Shown here piece by piece: positions 48,643-61,343 of a stretch of DNA of 64,000 bases. The translations under genes were made by a program, and so were the position numbers. The stretch comes from Neurospora tetraspora (Eukaryota; Ascomycota; Sordariomycetes; Sordariales; Sordariaceae): NCBI RefSeq assembly GCF_033439725.1, contig NW_026944384.1, forward strand, positions 3,968,001-4,032,000, written 5' to 3'. The notes beneath the pieces are model-generated. The model made no database searches. It had not been told where the DNA came from and saw nothing but the letters and a program-made list of their open reading frames with translations. The stretch's first letter is position 1. Every line of letters begins with the position of its first letter.

Positions 48643-50519
48643 TCAGATCTCGAATATCTCACCAATACCCTCACCACCACCCCGCCTATTCTCCACCAAG
48701 TCGAGCCTCCAGCCGTCCCAGTTCTTCAGCGCCCTCTTGAGCTCCTTGATTCGCTCCAGCCTCTTCTTCTGCTCTTCCTCACGTGCACGACGGAATGCCT
48801 CCTCATCAAACTCCATGTCGTCATCCTCAAGTAGCTCATCAAGAGCACCGCCGTGGCCATGATGGTGATCCCCGCCACCCGCAGCACCGGTAAGCGCATT
48901 AAGGCCACTTGTAAAGAACTCACCCAATCCGCCGCGGCTCTTGTGATGCTGGTGACCGTGCGCGGATGAGTGCAATCCACCGCCGAGGTCGACAGTTTCG
49001 AACGCCTCAGGCCCGACTTGCAACTCCTTCCTCTTTTCATGCCAGATGCCCCTCCTGAGATCGGTATTCTCAGCTTCCAGCTCTCTGACACGCTTCTCCA
49101 ACTTGAGACGGCCCTCCTCCTCAAGCTCATCCAGGCCTTCCTCCACACCACCGCCTTCCCGGGCATCCTTCTTTCGCAGTTTCAGGTTCTCCTCTTCCAA
49201 CTTCTCAACCTTCTGCTTCAATTCCGCCAGCTCCTTATCTACGACCTCCTTATCCTTCCTCAGAGCCTGTGTCCTGCCATCCTGCTCCTTGTGCAACGTC
49301 GTAAGCGTAGCAACCTTCTTCTCCCACGCCTCCGCCTTCTTCGCCAACTCATCCTTAGCCTTATTCGCCTCCTCCACCTCCTTCTCCAGCGCCCTTAACT
49401 TCGTCTCCGCCGACGCGCGCTGCGACCCCTCCTTGACCGCCTCCTTCGACACTCTTTCCAGATTCTGCTTCAAATCCGCCAACTCCTGCTGCGCCAGCCC
49501 GGCCGCCTTCTCCGCCCGCGCCAGCTTCTCCTCCAGCGCCGCGATCTGCTCGGACGGCCCCGACGCCGAAGCGGACAGCTTCTCCACCTGCGCGCGCAGC
49601 CTGGACATCTCCAGCTCCATCGTCTCGATCGTCGCCGACTTGCTCTGCAGTTGCGCCTCCAGCTGCGCCGTCGCCGCCGAGGGTGACCCGCCAGCACCAC
49701 CCACCGAGATGGACGGCGAGCGGCCGTGCGCGCCGCCTCCGGCACCGTTCCCGCCTGCGCGCGCTAGTTGTGTCTGCAGCTGAGTGTTTTGGCGCTGCAG
49801 CGCGGCCAGCTCGTTCTTGAGCTTCTCCACGTCCTCGGCCCCTTCCCCACCTTGTTTACCATCTTCCGCCTCGCGGAAATCTGCCAGTTCCTCCTCGGCC
49901 TTCTGCCACCGCTTCTCTGCGTCGGCGGCCTCCTTGGCCAGTCGCTTGTTTTCCTTCTCTAGCTCTTCGATGCGACTGACGTGCTTGCGGTAGATGTCAG
50001 GGGCGGTCTCGCCGTCTGGGCTGAGGAAGCTCGGGGACAGCGCGCCGGGGGCGCCCGAGATGGAGGCATTGCGGAAGGAGGTTGACCGGGCTCGCGATTG
50101 TTCGGCGAGAGAGGGAAGTGTTGGTGTTTGCAAAGGAGCCGGGGATTCGGCCTTCTCCTCCTCTTCGGCGGCGGTCGTATCAGTCGCCGTGGGCTCCTCG
50201 GCTGCGGCTTCGGCAGATGTCGGGGATGTGACTTCTTCGGATGGTTTCTCTTCGGTCTCGTTCGCTGATTCTTTGGGACTCGAAGGAGTATCGGCAGGGG
50301 CTTCTTCGGATGTTGGCGGGTTGTCTTCCTTCTTATCCTCCTTCTTGGATGCGCCGCCAGCCTTCTTGGCTTTCTGCTTCTTCAATGCTTCGAGCTGAAT
50401 GAATGATTGTCAGTCCCTGTGGGCTAAACGTCGAGTAATACGTATAGTCAAGCACGGTACTGTACCCTCTTCTTAGCGGCGGCGACCTTCTCGGCCTTGG
50501 CCTTGTCCTCGTCCGCCAT
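48643..50519 (-). CDS. Long coiled-coil protein, possibly golgin-like
   Basis: Two exons, 50466-50519 and 48643-50394, joined across a 71-nt intron (donor GTACAG), encode 601 aa starting MADEDKAKAEKVAAAKKR. The first 130 residues are Lys/Glu/Ala-rich and disordered. From about residue 150 (YRKHVSRIEELEKENKRLAK) to about 460 the sequence is an almost continuous heptad coiled coil, broken by a Gly/Ser linker. A conserved-looking end contains ENTDLRRGIWHEKRKEL, a His/Gly-rich linker, an acidic patch and a final basic helix (KRLERIKELKRALKNWDGWR). I recognise no catalytic domain. Similar fungal proteins are vaguely named coiled-coil or M-protein-repeat proteins. A Golgi tethering role is only a guess from architecture. 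Confidence 0.8.
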
Positions 50520-51207
50520 GATGAGCTAGCTCTCGTTGTTACTGGTAGTTGCCGATAAGAGAACCAGTTCCGCCGGGATTAAACTAGCTTGGAATTGATC
50601 GTAGGGATTTCGAGGTCACTCGTCAAGGAATGGACGCGCTTCTGAATTGATAGAGCAGGAGTATGTCAGGTTATCGTTGGATTGGGAGTTGTTTGTTGTA
50701 GCTTCCCAAGCTGTCGCAACGCGGGCAACGTGCTAGGGAGCTGCAACAGTGCTTGAGCAGCCAGCTGGCATCTGGTTGCCGCCCACTAACATCGGCCGGC
50801 AGGGGTGTCCGATTTAGCGAGCCACAGGGGTTCTCAATGTGGCACCAACCACCCCTCCCCCTTTTGCTACGATAATCCGACCTCAGCTCGTGTAACCATC
50901 ACTGGTGTTAATATAAAACCGTCAACATGATACTTTGCGCGACTGTTTGCCCACTGGGATCAGAAAAATTCAATGCTTTTACAAACGCTATGTGAACTTT
51001 CAAATGGATTCTATTTTCATAACATTCGTATCATGAGGGCGGCGGTTTTTGTTGCCGCTGATGACCCTCTTAAAGCGTGGACTGACACTTCTCTCCTAAT
51101 AGGATGTCGCCCGCGCCCTAAATGTTGCCTTATTTATAAATCCGAACCAAGATATTCCGATCCTTCCTTTCCTTCCATTACCCCGAAAACGACACCTCTT
51201 TTTTTTC
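50520..51207. other. Intergenic region
   Basis: About 690 bp: promoter side of the coiled-coil gene and 3' side of transketolase. No gene recognised. Confidence 0.5.
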
Positions 51208-53817
51208 TTAGATGAGCTGCTGGAAAGCCCTGTTGATAGGAGAGCGGATGTTGGGGACGTCCTTCCAGAAGTCGACGGTGGCGATGGCGCGCTTGGCAAT
51301 GCCCTCGGGAGTGAACTCGAACTTCTGCAAATCGCAAAAACGTTAGCAAATGCGCCAAAGAAACATACAAAGAGGATATTGGAAGGGGGACTTGCCTTGT
51401 AAACATCAAGGTAGGCACCGGAGGCACCGAAGCGGTTGAGACCGAACTGCTCGTGAGAGTACTTCTCCCAGCCCATGGTGCTCATGACCTCAATGGACAT
51501 GGAGGGGATGCCGTCGGGAAGAACGCTGAGGCGGTAGTCCTTGGGCTGGGCATCGAAGACCTCCATGCAGGGCATAGAGACGACACGAGCCTTGATGTTG
51601 TGCTTCTCCTTGAGCTCCTTGACGGCATCAATGGCAATGCAGACCTCGGAACCGGTAGAGATAAGGGTGATGTCGGCACCCTCAACCTCGTGGAGGACGT
51701 AACCACCCTTGATGGCCTTCTCGATGGTAGAACCCTCAAGCTGGGGAAGGTTCTGGCGGGAGAGAGCGAGGATGCTGGGGGTGTGCTTGGAGGTAAGGGC
51801 AACATAGTAGGCAGCGCTGGTCTCGTTGCCATCGGCAGGGCGCCAGACCATGCAGTTGGGGAGAGCACGGAAGTGGGCCAGGGTCTCAATAGGCTGGTGA
51901 GTAGGGCCGTCCTCGCCAAGACCGATCGAGTCGTGGGTGGCAACCCAGATAGCGCGGACCCGAGAAAGGGCAGAGAGACGGACGGCACCGGCAGCGTAAG
52001 AGACGAAGTTGAGGAAGGTACCACCATAGGGGATCAAGGTGCCATAGGCGGCCATACCGTTCATGATGGCACCCATACCGTGCTCGCGGACACCGAAGCG
52101 GATGTAGCGGCCGGAGTAGGTACCGAGACCAGTGGCGGGAGGCTGGAAGTCAATGGCACCCTTCCACCTGGTAAGGTTGGAGCCGGTCAAATCGGCGGAA
52201 CCACCAACGAGCTCGGGAACAGCCTCGAAGATCTTGTTGAGAACAGTCTCGGAAAGCTTGCGGGAAGCGACGGCGGGGTCAGAGGGGGTGTAGACAGGGA
52301 GGTGCTTCTCCCAGCCCTCAGCGAGATCACCCTTCTGGCGGCGGACGAGATCGTCGTGCTCAGCCTTGAACTCCTCAGCGTACTTGGCGAAGAGTTGGTT
52401 CCACTCCTCCTCCTTCGCAGCACCCTTGGCGGAAGTCTTGTGGCAAAGGTCATAGACCTCCTGGGGAACGGCGAAGCTCTCCTCGGGGTTGAAGCCGAAC
52501 TTCTCCTTGAGCTGCTTGATATCGTCAGCCTTGAGGGGCGAGCCGTGGACATCGTGGGTGCCCTGTTTCTTGGAGCCGAAACCAATGGTGGTCTTGAGCT
52601 GGATAAGGGTAGGCTTGTCAGTGACCTCCTTGGCCTTCTGGATAGCATCAGCGATCTTGTCGAGGTCGTGGTCGCCATCCAGGACGGTGACTATGTGCCA
52701 GCCGTAGGCCTCGTAGCGCTTGAGGACGTCCTCAGTGAAAGCCTGGTTGGTGTCACCGTCAATGGTGATCCTGTTGTCATCCCAGATGGCAATGAGGTTG
52801 CCAAGCTGGAGGTGACCAGCCAGAGAGCAAGCCTCGCCGGAAACACCCTCCATCAAGCAGCCATCACCCATGAAGCAGTATGTGTAGTTGTCGACAAGGT
52901 CGTAGCCGGGCTTGTTGAAGACGGCAGCGGTGTGAGCCTGGGCAATGGCAAGACCAACGGCGTTGGAGATACCCTGGCCGAGAGGACCAGTGGTGACCTC
53001 AACACCGGGGGTGTCGTGGGCCTCGGGGTGACCGGGGGTGATGCTGTCAACACGCTGTTTGCGCGATAAGGTGTCAGCCTTGTGTATCCTTTCGCCAAGA
53101 AACAGTGGAAACTTACGCGGAAAGCCTTGAGGTCGTCGATGGTAAGGGCATAGCCGTAGAGGTGGAGGAGAGCATACAGGAGCATGCAGCCGTGGCCGTT
53201 ACTAGGAAGAGAGGCAGACTTGTTAGTCAAATTCTTGCTCCCATGGGGCTCGCTAAAGCTCCGTTTTCGGCGCGGGGCAATTTGCACTTACGAGAGAACG
53301 AAGCGATCACGGTTGAGCCAGTCGGGGTTCTTGGGGTTGAAGTTCATGAAACGGTTGAAAAGGACGTGGGCAACGGGAGCCATGCCCCTAGAAAAGATGT
53401 CAGTACATATTACGCTGGAGAGAAGCATGCAGCTTCCACTTGAGCTGTCTTGTCGGCGCAACTTACATGGGGGCACCAGGGTGGCCGGAGTTGGCATGGG
53501 CGGTAGCATCGGCCTAAGCAGGTAAATTCTGTCAGCATAACTGGTTCAAACCATAAGACATGCAGCTATTTCCCAAATGTCTATCATGGCGAACCCGTAG
53601 CTCGTGGTTGAGGCCCGAGAAACTGGTTCTCGCGATGATGACTCTTAGTGGGGTAAATCTCGCTCTTCCCCATGACGGGGCGCGGGGATTGCAAGACTGC
53701 TTTGTTGGGATTTTGGAGAACGCTGAGAGCGCAAAACAGAGTGCCAAGGGTATTACTTACAGCTAACACACGGATGGTGTTGATGGCGAGCTGATCTGTC
53801 TCGGTGAAGGACGACAT
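51208..53817 (-). CDS. tkl1: Transketolase
   Basis: A thiamine-diphosphate enzyme of the non-oxidative pentose phosphate pathway, moving two-carbon units between ketose and aldose phosphates in the cytosol. Six exons: 53761-53817, 53467-53513, 53292-53387, 53117-53201, 51396-53054 and 51208-51324, giving 686 aa. The assembled start is [19 protein letters not shown], joined to [20 protein letters not shown]. The ThDP/Mg motif [19 protein letters not shown]...DDN is intact, as are [20 protein letters not shown] and the pyrimidine-domain [14 protein letters not shown]. The end is [19 protein letters not shown]...FQQLI. The last intron (51325-51395) uses a GC donor, AAG|GCAAGT; the splice is required to reach the family-typical [14 protein letters not shown]. 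The other introns are 62-247 nt with GT donors. Confidence 0.97.
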
Positions 53818-55698
53818 GTTTGCGATTCTGGACAAAGATGTCGGGTATGTGATGGGAGAAGGGTTCAAGAAGAGAATTTGCAGAAGCAGAAGAGAAGAAG
53901 ATTAGTAAAGACAGGAACTGGGAGGCGGGGTCAAGTTATGTATCAGACGAGCACCTGGCAGCGATGGCAGGGACACCACAGGCTAAGGAGAGAGCGTTGG
54001 GGGTCAAGTCCAGGACGAGTGTTCATCCAGGTGGAAGATTATGTTGAACCGGAGGTGGGGTAGGTGTTGGTAATTGACCGAGACTAGGTACCTACAAGTA
54101 GACTTGTCTTGTCAGGTACTGCCCACTGCATGAAGTACCTTTGTCGCTTCTTTACCTCTACGAGTACAGAATCCCAAATACTTTGAAGCCTCATCATCAT
54201 CACCACTACCCGCCTGGTCGGCTTCATTACCATTTACTGCATGAACAGTGCCCACCTGAAACCCACCCGTTGCTGGCCGGGCGTGCTGCACGATTTGGCT
54301 GATCTGGTTCGCCGGATGAATTGTTTAGTGGAGTTCGCCGGTTTACCCGTCTTTGACAGGCCGAGCCATGCCCTGGAATCGAGCTACGATGCATCAGCTA
54401 GGACGACATCAGGGTCCCCCGGCGGATCTTTTCTTTGCAATATCAATTGGAACTTTCACATCTTCTTTCTGTTGTTTGGTTGTGACTGCAGAATCAATAC
54501 ATTGAGGCCTGCCCTCTTTCGACCATTTCGCCCCAAGAGTGCTACCGGTACACGGAAACGGATGATGCTTCTTCCTAGCATCGGAGCTCACTGGTCCAGT
54601 CGAAGCTTTGTAATCGCTTGCGTCACCTGAGAGTGCCACTCACCGGGGGTAATTCACCGGGGTAAAAGCCGGAGATCTCGACTGAATGGCAACTTGCCGT
54701 GAGAAGGATGGATTGCTGGGACGCAACCTCCGACTCTGCCATTGAGAGACGGCTTCTCGCCTGCCGGTCTGTTTCCCGTGCCATCCGCCATCCGCAACAA
54801 CCGGGTCCAAGCACACACACTTTTCTCCCAAGCGGCGAACTGTCTCGATCGCTCTCAGACCTGGCTTTGTTACCTAAACGGGAACGTTATCTAAGTATCA
54901 AAGCCACAGAAGCCGCTTTATTCCAGGTTCCTGATGATTCCACATTGTTTCCCATAAACGGTTACCGTGTGGCTGCGCTCGGCTGCGTTGTAAGTCGACG
55001 TAAGCCCTGCATCTTATGGAGTTGCGTTCACACGTCCCTTGCGCACTGGAAGCAGGTACGACAAATCCTCATTCCATGTCAGATCTTATCTTCCATCTCA
55101 TAAATTTGGGATTAAATCCAAGTGCTTTCATCCCAAATCCATCAACAAATACGCAGGCGATATCGTCATCCAAAGGCTTTGCTCGAAGGACGGTGATTGG
55201 CCGCTTGGGGCTTCGGATTTATCAAGCACTTGAACCCCTCAATATGGATCCCTTCCCCACGAGGTTTTGTTCCCCCACGGACTTAACACCAGCGGAATGG
55301 AGAGTTCAGCCCAGTCCAGCCCATCTTGCCACACCTTGCATATTATCAGGCACGTCTCATTGAGATAAAGAGAAAAAGACCCTGCAACCAATGCTCTGTG
55401 CGCTGTCGAGAGCGTCTGAGTCAATGGTCGGTCCCTGCATTTTGGGTCAACAAAAGTACTACGTCAGAGGGAGCAGATCTCAGGGTTAGGGTCACGATAA
55501 GATCATCCATGATAAGATGAATAATTTTGGCGGGGTTACATCCGGCAAATGTAAACTGCACTAATCGATGCCGCCGGCATTTGATAATGGAGATATCAAC
55601 AAACTTACACTCCAAGGGTTGCCAAATTCGAACTGATGAAAAGCTAAATACCAACCACAACAGCATCAACCAAGCTGATAAATTTGTGAAAAGCGAAA
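53818..55698. other. Divergent intergenic region, transketolase / BMT6
   Basis: 1.9 kb with both promoters. No other gene supported; open frames here are short and without motifs. Confidence 0.5.
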
Positions 55699-57102
55699 AT
55701 GGTCCAAGGAAACTGTGCCGCGAAGGGCAACGGCAAGGGCAACCACGGTGGAGGATCCCGTAGGCCCTCATCCCACAGATCTCGAAAGTGCAATCTCAAC
55801 CGGAACGGCAACGACGGCAGGAGAACACAGCAACCGGGCACTAAGCAGGAGTCGATCAAGGAAGAAGATGAAGACGAACAATACGAACCCTTCCCGGTGC
55901 TCGACAAGAAACACCAGCAGATCATCCTCAATGTCTTTCGAGATACTTTCTCTGATGTCCTCTTTTCCGACACCTTCACCTCCACTCTCCAGGCCGTGAA
56001 GCAAGCCCTCTATGAGCGCGAGTTCGCAAAGGCGTTTGGTGACCCCGAGTACTTGGCTGTGTATACGACTCGCTGGAGCCCTACTCGCGCTTTGTGCTAT
56101 TCTTCTATCTTGAGCGGGATCAGGAAACATTTGGATTCGATCATTGTTGAGGAGGAGGAGGAGGTGGTGGAGGTCACCACCCCGTTAGAAGGAGAACAAA
56201 AACAGGAAGAAGAAGAAGAAACCGAAACACCAAAAGACGACACAGAAGAAGACTCCCTCGCCTCCCAAACCGCCAACCTCTCCCTCTCCCCTCCTCAAAA
56301 AACAACAACTCCCAAACTCAACATCCTGAGCATAGGCGGCGGCCCAGCCGAGCTCGTCGCCCTCGGCTCCTTCCTCAACCAACAACCTTCAAAATCTCTG
56401 TCAGGATCCATAACCCTCCTCGACTCCGCCCCCTACTCCCCCCTCCTCTCCCTCCTGCAAACCTCCCTAACCACCACCCCTCCCATCTCCAAATACGCCA
56501 GCGCCGCCGCCAAGGCCGCCAACGTCCCGCTCCTGTCCCCCGCCTCGCGGATCTCGTCGAATTTCATCCAGCAGGATGCGCTAGAGCTAGGGAAGGAAGG
56601 GTTCTCCCGTGTGTTGTTGGCGGATAAGAAGGATAAGGATGTGGTGCCAACGTTGGTGACATTACTCTTCACCCTCAACGAACTCTTCACGTCCTCGGGC
56701 ATCGGCCGCACCACCAAGTTCCTTCTGGACTTGACCGCCTCTTTGGCTTTGGGGTCATTGTTGCTTGTTGTCGACAGCCCGGGTTCTTACTCGGAGACGA
56801 CAGTGGGCAAGGATGCGTCCAAAAAATATCCTATGGCTTGGCTTTTGGATCGGGTGCTCTTGGCTACTGACAAACATGGCAAAGCGACGGCGGTGGTGGA
56901 GGGCAGGAAGTGGAGGAAGTTGGAGACGAGAAAGTCCAGCTGGTTTAGGCTGGCGGAGGGGAGAGGCGGGGAACCGGGACTGGATTATCCGATTGGGTTG
57001 GAGAATATGAGGTATCAGTTGCATTTGTATCGGTTGGTGGATGAGAATGCGCCGGAGGAGGAGGAGGATAGTGAGGGGAGTGAGGGGAGTGATGAGGAGT
57101 GA
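55699..57102 (+). CDS. bmt6: 25S rRNA m3U methyltransferase (Bmt6-like)
   Basis: A predicted SAM-dependent methyltransferase of the yeast Bmt6 family, which makes N3-methyluridine at U2843 of 25S rRNA during ribosome assembly. One exon of 467 aa starts at MVQGNCAAKGNGKGNHGGGS, a basic, Gly-rich N-terminus suited to RNA or nucleolar localisation. A helical region follows (QIILNVFRDTFSDVLFSDTF, then YTTRWSPTRALCYSSIL). An acidic, poly-Glu insert (about 150-195) precedes the SAM-binding motif LNILSIGGGPAELVALGSFL (about residues 207-226). The family end motif DYPIGLENMRYQLHLYRL is present. The tail is acidic and Ser-rich (EEEDSEGSEGSDEE). It converges on the Sac gene, 293 bp away. Confidence 0.88.
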   Translation: MVQGNCAAKGNGKGNHGGGSRRPSSHRSRKCNLNRNGNDGRRTQQPGTKQESIKEEDEDEQYEPFPVLDKKHQQIILNVFRDTFSDVLFSDTFTSTLQAVKQALYEREFAKAFGDPEYLAVYTTRWSPTRALCYSSILSGIRKHLDSIIVEEEEEVVEVTTPLEGEQKQEEEEETETPKDDTEEDSLASQTANLSLSPPQKTTTPKLNILSIGGGPAELVALGSFLNQQPSKSLSGSITLLDSAPYSPLLSLLQTSLTTTPPISKYASAAAKAANVPLLSPASRISSNFIQQDALELGKEGFSRVLLADKKDKDVVPTLVTLLFTLNELFTSSGIGRTTKFLLDLTASLALGSLLLVVDSPGSYSETTVGKDASKKYPMAWLLDRVLLATDKHGKATAVVEGRKWRKLETRKSSWFRLAEGRGGEPGLDYPIGLENMRYQLHLYRLVDENAPEEEEDSEGSEGSDEE

Positions 57103-57395
57103 TGGGGGTGGAATGGAGCGTTGGATGGGAAAAATGGGAATGTATCTGGATGGAAAAGTACTGGTGGCTGGTCTCTTAATGGGTGTTTCAGGAGTTTTAA
57201 AAGGTTATTGTGTTGGTATGTTATGATATCTAACTATCCTGCCTGTGTGTTCGTGCACCTGATATCCTTCGACCGGCGCTCCCTTCTCGCTGAAAAAGGA
57301 ACAGTATTCGGTACCTTCATGTGCTTGCTTGGCCACAACTCGTTGACCTCTGGCACCGTCGCCACAACCCTCGTGCCTGTACTAGACGTACATCG

Positions 57396-60300
57396 TTAAG
57401 CCCAGATCATCTTCTTGAGCGAATGACCAAGTTGCTCCAGCAAGCCGGTATTCGTCTTCGCATCTGCCAAAGAGATGATATCCCCCTTTTCGATCAGCCC
57501 TGATTCCCCGTCCTTCTTGGCCTGAAGCTTAGGCTGGCTCCTAATCGTAAGTCTCTCGATCTCAGAGGCAATGAGAATGATCTGCTGCATTTCAGAGAGT
57601 CTTTTGATAGCCCCCGGCTCATCTTCCTTGCTCTTGGCCATGGGATCAGCCGCCGAAGTGATGCTGTGAAGCGCCTTAAGAGCAACCTTGCGCGCCTGTG
57701 GTTCTTGAGAACGTGGTGTGAAAAACCCGGCGATGCCCTCGGCAATGCCAGCTATCGGGGCTGTGGCAGGTGCAGGCTTGTCTTCGGAGGCAGCAGCAGC
57801 AGCTTCCTTGGCCGCTTGGCGTTCCTGCTCCGCGGCATCGATACCAGAAGTTGGCTCGCGGCCCATCTTGGACGCACCGGACACTGAGGTGGATAGTGAC
57901 CGCGTGTTGACTCGGGTGATGTCTGTGAGGCCAGGTTTGTACTCGACGATGAGTCCTACATTACGCATCTCATCGACCTGGGCTGCTGAGATTGTCGAGG
58001 TGATGTAGGTGCCGAATTTGATCTTCGTAACGTGGGCCAAGTCGACGCGTTCGAATGAGGAGACCTTGTCAAGGTTCCAATCAAACCTGCAAAGATACAA
58101 GGCCTTATCTGTGAGCAAGAGGACTGCTTCCTCAAACGAGGAAGAGCGGATAGTATCGGGCACGTTTGGCGTCAGGAGAGTCCAGCCACCTATGAACTCT
58201 TCGGACTCATCGGCAATGACGCGCTTCTGCGAAAGCTCAATGGCTTGCTCCCGCATCTTCTGCATGGACATTGCCGGGTCCTTGGTCATCATGTTGGCCT
58301 CGAATTCCTCGAACACTAAGGAGGTCACATTGCCTAGGAGGAAATCGATGGTCGTCTGGAGGAAGAAATCGTTGAACATGCTGGCACACACAAAAGGTCA
58401 GTATGTCTCATCGGTGCAATAACTTCGAAGCCTGCAACATACCCGTTGAACAACCGAGTCACGGACAAACCTGCATCGGTCAAAGCTCCGCGGTAGTTTC
58501 TCTTCCGAGTCCTCGTATAGTCACCCTTCATTGCACCCGTGGAGGCATACTGCTTGGAGATTGCATCCCCGTTATCAGCCCAGAGAGTGTTGAACCAAGC
58601 GTTCTCTTGGTCCTTTTGTAGATTCATGTCGAAGCCCAGCTCCTTCAACTGCGTGTCCAGCATGTATTTGGCAAAGGAGCTTTGGCAGACGTTGGTGCGG
58701 TCAAGACAGTCCATGCAGTTGGTTCTGAAAGCACCGAGCTGTTGGGTTTCGATCCGGTCATTCGCAATGACTGTGCTTCCCCATTTCTCAAGTCTGGGGC
58801 CCAAAGTCTCCAGTAGAACGGATACGTTCTCGAACTTCATCCCGCGACAGACATGATGGAAGTCGAACCACTCGAATGCGATTTGGTCATCCTCGGGCTT
58901 TGACTCTTCCTCGTTAAGTCGCTTGATGTTTTCCTCGTATCGCTGTCCTATTGGCGCTTCAACGCCATGCTTTTCCACGAGGTTGACGCACTGTATCAAC
59001 CCGTACTTCTGCCTGAGCCATTCGAAGTGCTTCTTTAGTGCCGCATAGTTGGTGTCGGGTGAATGCTGTAGGACTGGTGCGGGCTTCAGTGAATAGGGAG
59101 ATTGGGTGAAGAACACTGGGAAGCTTCCCCTGATCTGAACAAAGGAGTAGACCTTGGCATCAGGGTCGGATGTCCCTTCAGCAGGTGAGAGGATTTGCTC
59201 GGATTCAACACAATTGGCAACATTGCCTCCTTCGTCAATGCCGCGACGGAGGTACCGCAGTCCTGCTCTTTTGGTTGACCTTCTGGAAATCACCGTAATG
59301 TCAAACTTCTTTTCTGTGGGGCGGCTTTCCTCAGAGCCTCCCTCGGAACTGGTAGGAGCTGGGTTGGCCGCAGCTTTGTTGTCACAGTCCATGTCCTTCA
59401 GCTCGAGCGAGTCCTTAGCAGCATCATCGACCTGCGGCGGATTACTGTCGACGGTGAAGGTACGCTGACCTACAAAGCCCTGCATAAGGGGTAGAGCCAA
59501 GGAGTCCACACCAGCATCGATAAAAGGCTGCATGACGTTCTTATTCCAGAAGAAAGTCGGGTCGACATGGTTAACCAACGGTACCAGGGGCGTAGAAGGA
59601 GGCGCCGGGTTGGCTGCGCTACGGGTGATATCGTAGTCGTACGAGAAGTAAAAGGTACGACTCGAGCCAAACAGAATTTGGGTGGTTCTTAGTAGCTTTG
59701 GCAACAGGCTCACTGCAGCCGAATCATTCTCGACGGCATCACTCGGCAAGGGGAACTTGCGAGGGACACGTTTTGCAGCATCCGAACCCGTCTTGGCCTC
59801 GGCTTTGCTTGCATTGGCCCTTTCAAGCTGCTCTGCGCCGAGGCCCATGTTCCTCTTCTGATCCATGGTCCAACCTGAGCGACTAAACCAGCTTTTTGCA
59901 AAACGACCATAGCTTCCACGGCGTGTGATGACATCCTTTGCGATACTGCTACGCGGTGTGGCGCTGGGGCCTGTTTCTCCTGACGACTCCTCTCCCTCCG
60001 TTGGATCCAGGACATCGTCGATGGCCTCGTCGTTACTCCCTGAATCCCGCGGGGCGTCATCCTCGCTCGCTGTATCATCGTCCGAGTGAGCCGCCTCACG
60101 GTTGCTGAGGGCTAGAGCGGTCTTGGCCACTGCCTCGGCGGCATCGTTCTGCGAAGTACACGGCGTAAGGGCGACTTCGGTTACGACATATATGGGTTGA
60201 CCGCGGATCTGGGCGACTTGCTGGCGTCCGGTAATGGAAATGAGGTAGCTGTATCGAAAGACAGTAAGGATACCTGTAAGATGCGCCGATAATCAGCCAC

Positions 60301-60543
60301 AACGTCGCGCAGAGTCCCTGGGCGGCGCAAAGACTAACCAACAATTCCAAAAGCTTCGAAGGAGGAGTCAGGGTTCGATAATTCGGGTACCGAATCTCTG
60401 GAAGTTTGCGATACCGAGGCAGTGCCGTACTTGATCTTGATCAGAGGTGAAGCGCGTTGCTGATCTTTCTTGGAGTGGAGAGGTTGTAGGATAAGGCCGT
60501 CAACAGCGGCGCATATCAGCACCTTTCGCGCGAGACTCGTCAT
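57396..60543 (-). CDS. Sac-domain phosphoinositide phosphatase with hSac2 domain (INPP5F-like)
   Basis: A predicted phosphoinositide phosphatase of the Sac2/INPP5F type, acting on phosphoinositides (probably PI4P) of endosomal or related membranes. Three exons, 60339-60543, 58443-60273 and 57396-58380, give 1006 aa. The N-terminus MTSLARKVLICAAVDGLILQ begins the Sac fold. An acidic Ser-rich insert follows near residue 120, then ILFGSSRTFYFSYDYDITRS and GLRYLRRGIDEGGNVANCVE. The catalytic CX5R motif lies in RTNCMDCLDRTNVCQ (near residue 580). The second splice joins VTRLFNG to MFNDFFLQTTIDFLLG. The C-terminal hSac2 homology region holds GGWTLLTPNVPDTIRSSSFE and LYLCRFDWNLDKVSSFERV, then an Ala-rich linker and a helical end. 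The hSac2 domain separates it from yeast Sac1 and Fig4 types. Substrate is inferred from the family. Confidence 0.9.
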
Positions 60544-61343
60544 TTTGGTTCAGTTATGCTTCTACCCATGAAGCAGGTACTCGCCGAGTAACTGGGACCT
60601 CGTTTCTAGGTCCTTGTGGATTTCTGTACGAGGTTGAACTCGAAGACCCAAATACAGCAAGGAGTCGATTGTCGAGAAGAAACGACTAGATTGAAGAATA
60701 TGGAACTTAGGTTATCTTTCAGCCGAAACTTGGGATGGAAACAAGATAGGAGGATCAGGGGAGGATTCCAAAGTTTGGGGAAAAGAACGGGGTCACTATC
60801 CCGTCGGTTGGGTTCGATGCAGTGCTGCCCTGGGTTCGGGCAGTTCCTGGGTCGTCCCTCGCTCGTTGAGTGGAAAGTGACTGGTTGATGTCGGGTCCTG
60901 ACAGGGCGTGGGGCACATGCGCTAAAGTCGGATGGAACCCGACGTCATTTTCCACTCTTTCCAGCCAGGGGGGTTTGGCCTGGCCCCAAGGGTGACTCCA
61001 GACCCCCACCTTCATGGTTCTGGCCAGCAAGGGACTCTGCCTAACGTGTCGCGAACCGCAAAAAGTTTTACACCCACCCATAACCCAAACCCTGAAACCT
61101 CGAGGTCATGCTGAAGGTATCACAGGCGCGATAGCCAAAGAACACCAAACGTAGTCACCACAGCAGTTACACATGAACGGGCCATCGACGTTCAAGCCGG
61201 GAGTGCAGTTTGAACGTTTTTCCATTTTTTTTGTCCCGCTATAGTCGCCGTGACTGCCTTCCAGCTAGTACGAGACCCGGGGTATTATCAACCTAACACA
61301 AAATTCTCCTATTCCACTATATCCTTTCCAAATAGTGCTGCGC
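60544..61343. other. Intergenic region
   Basis: 800 bp between the promoter of the Sac gene and the 3' side of SNU13. No gene recognised. Confidence 0.5.

Noticed and set aside
51453-53069. 538-codon open frame on the plus strand opposite transketolase
   Set aside because: It is an antisense shadow of a highly codon-biased gene, Gly/Leu/Val-rich and with no recognisable domain. The minus-strand gene is unambiguous.
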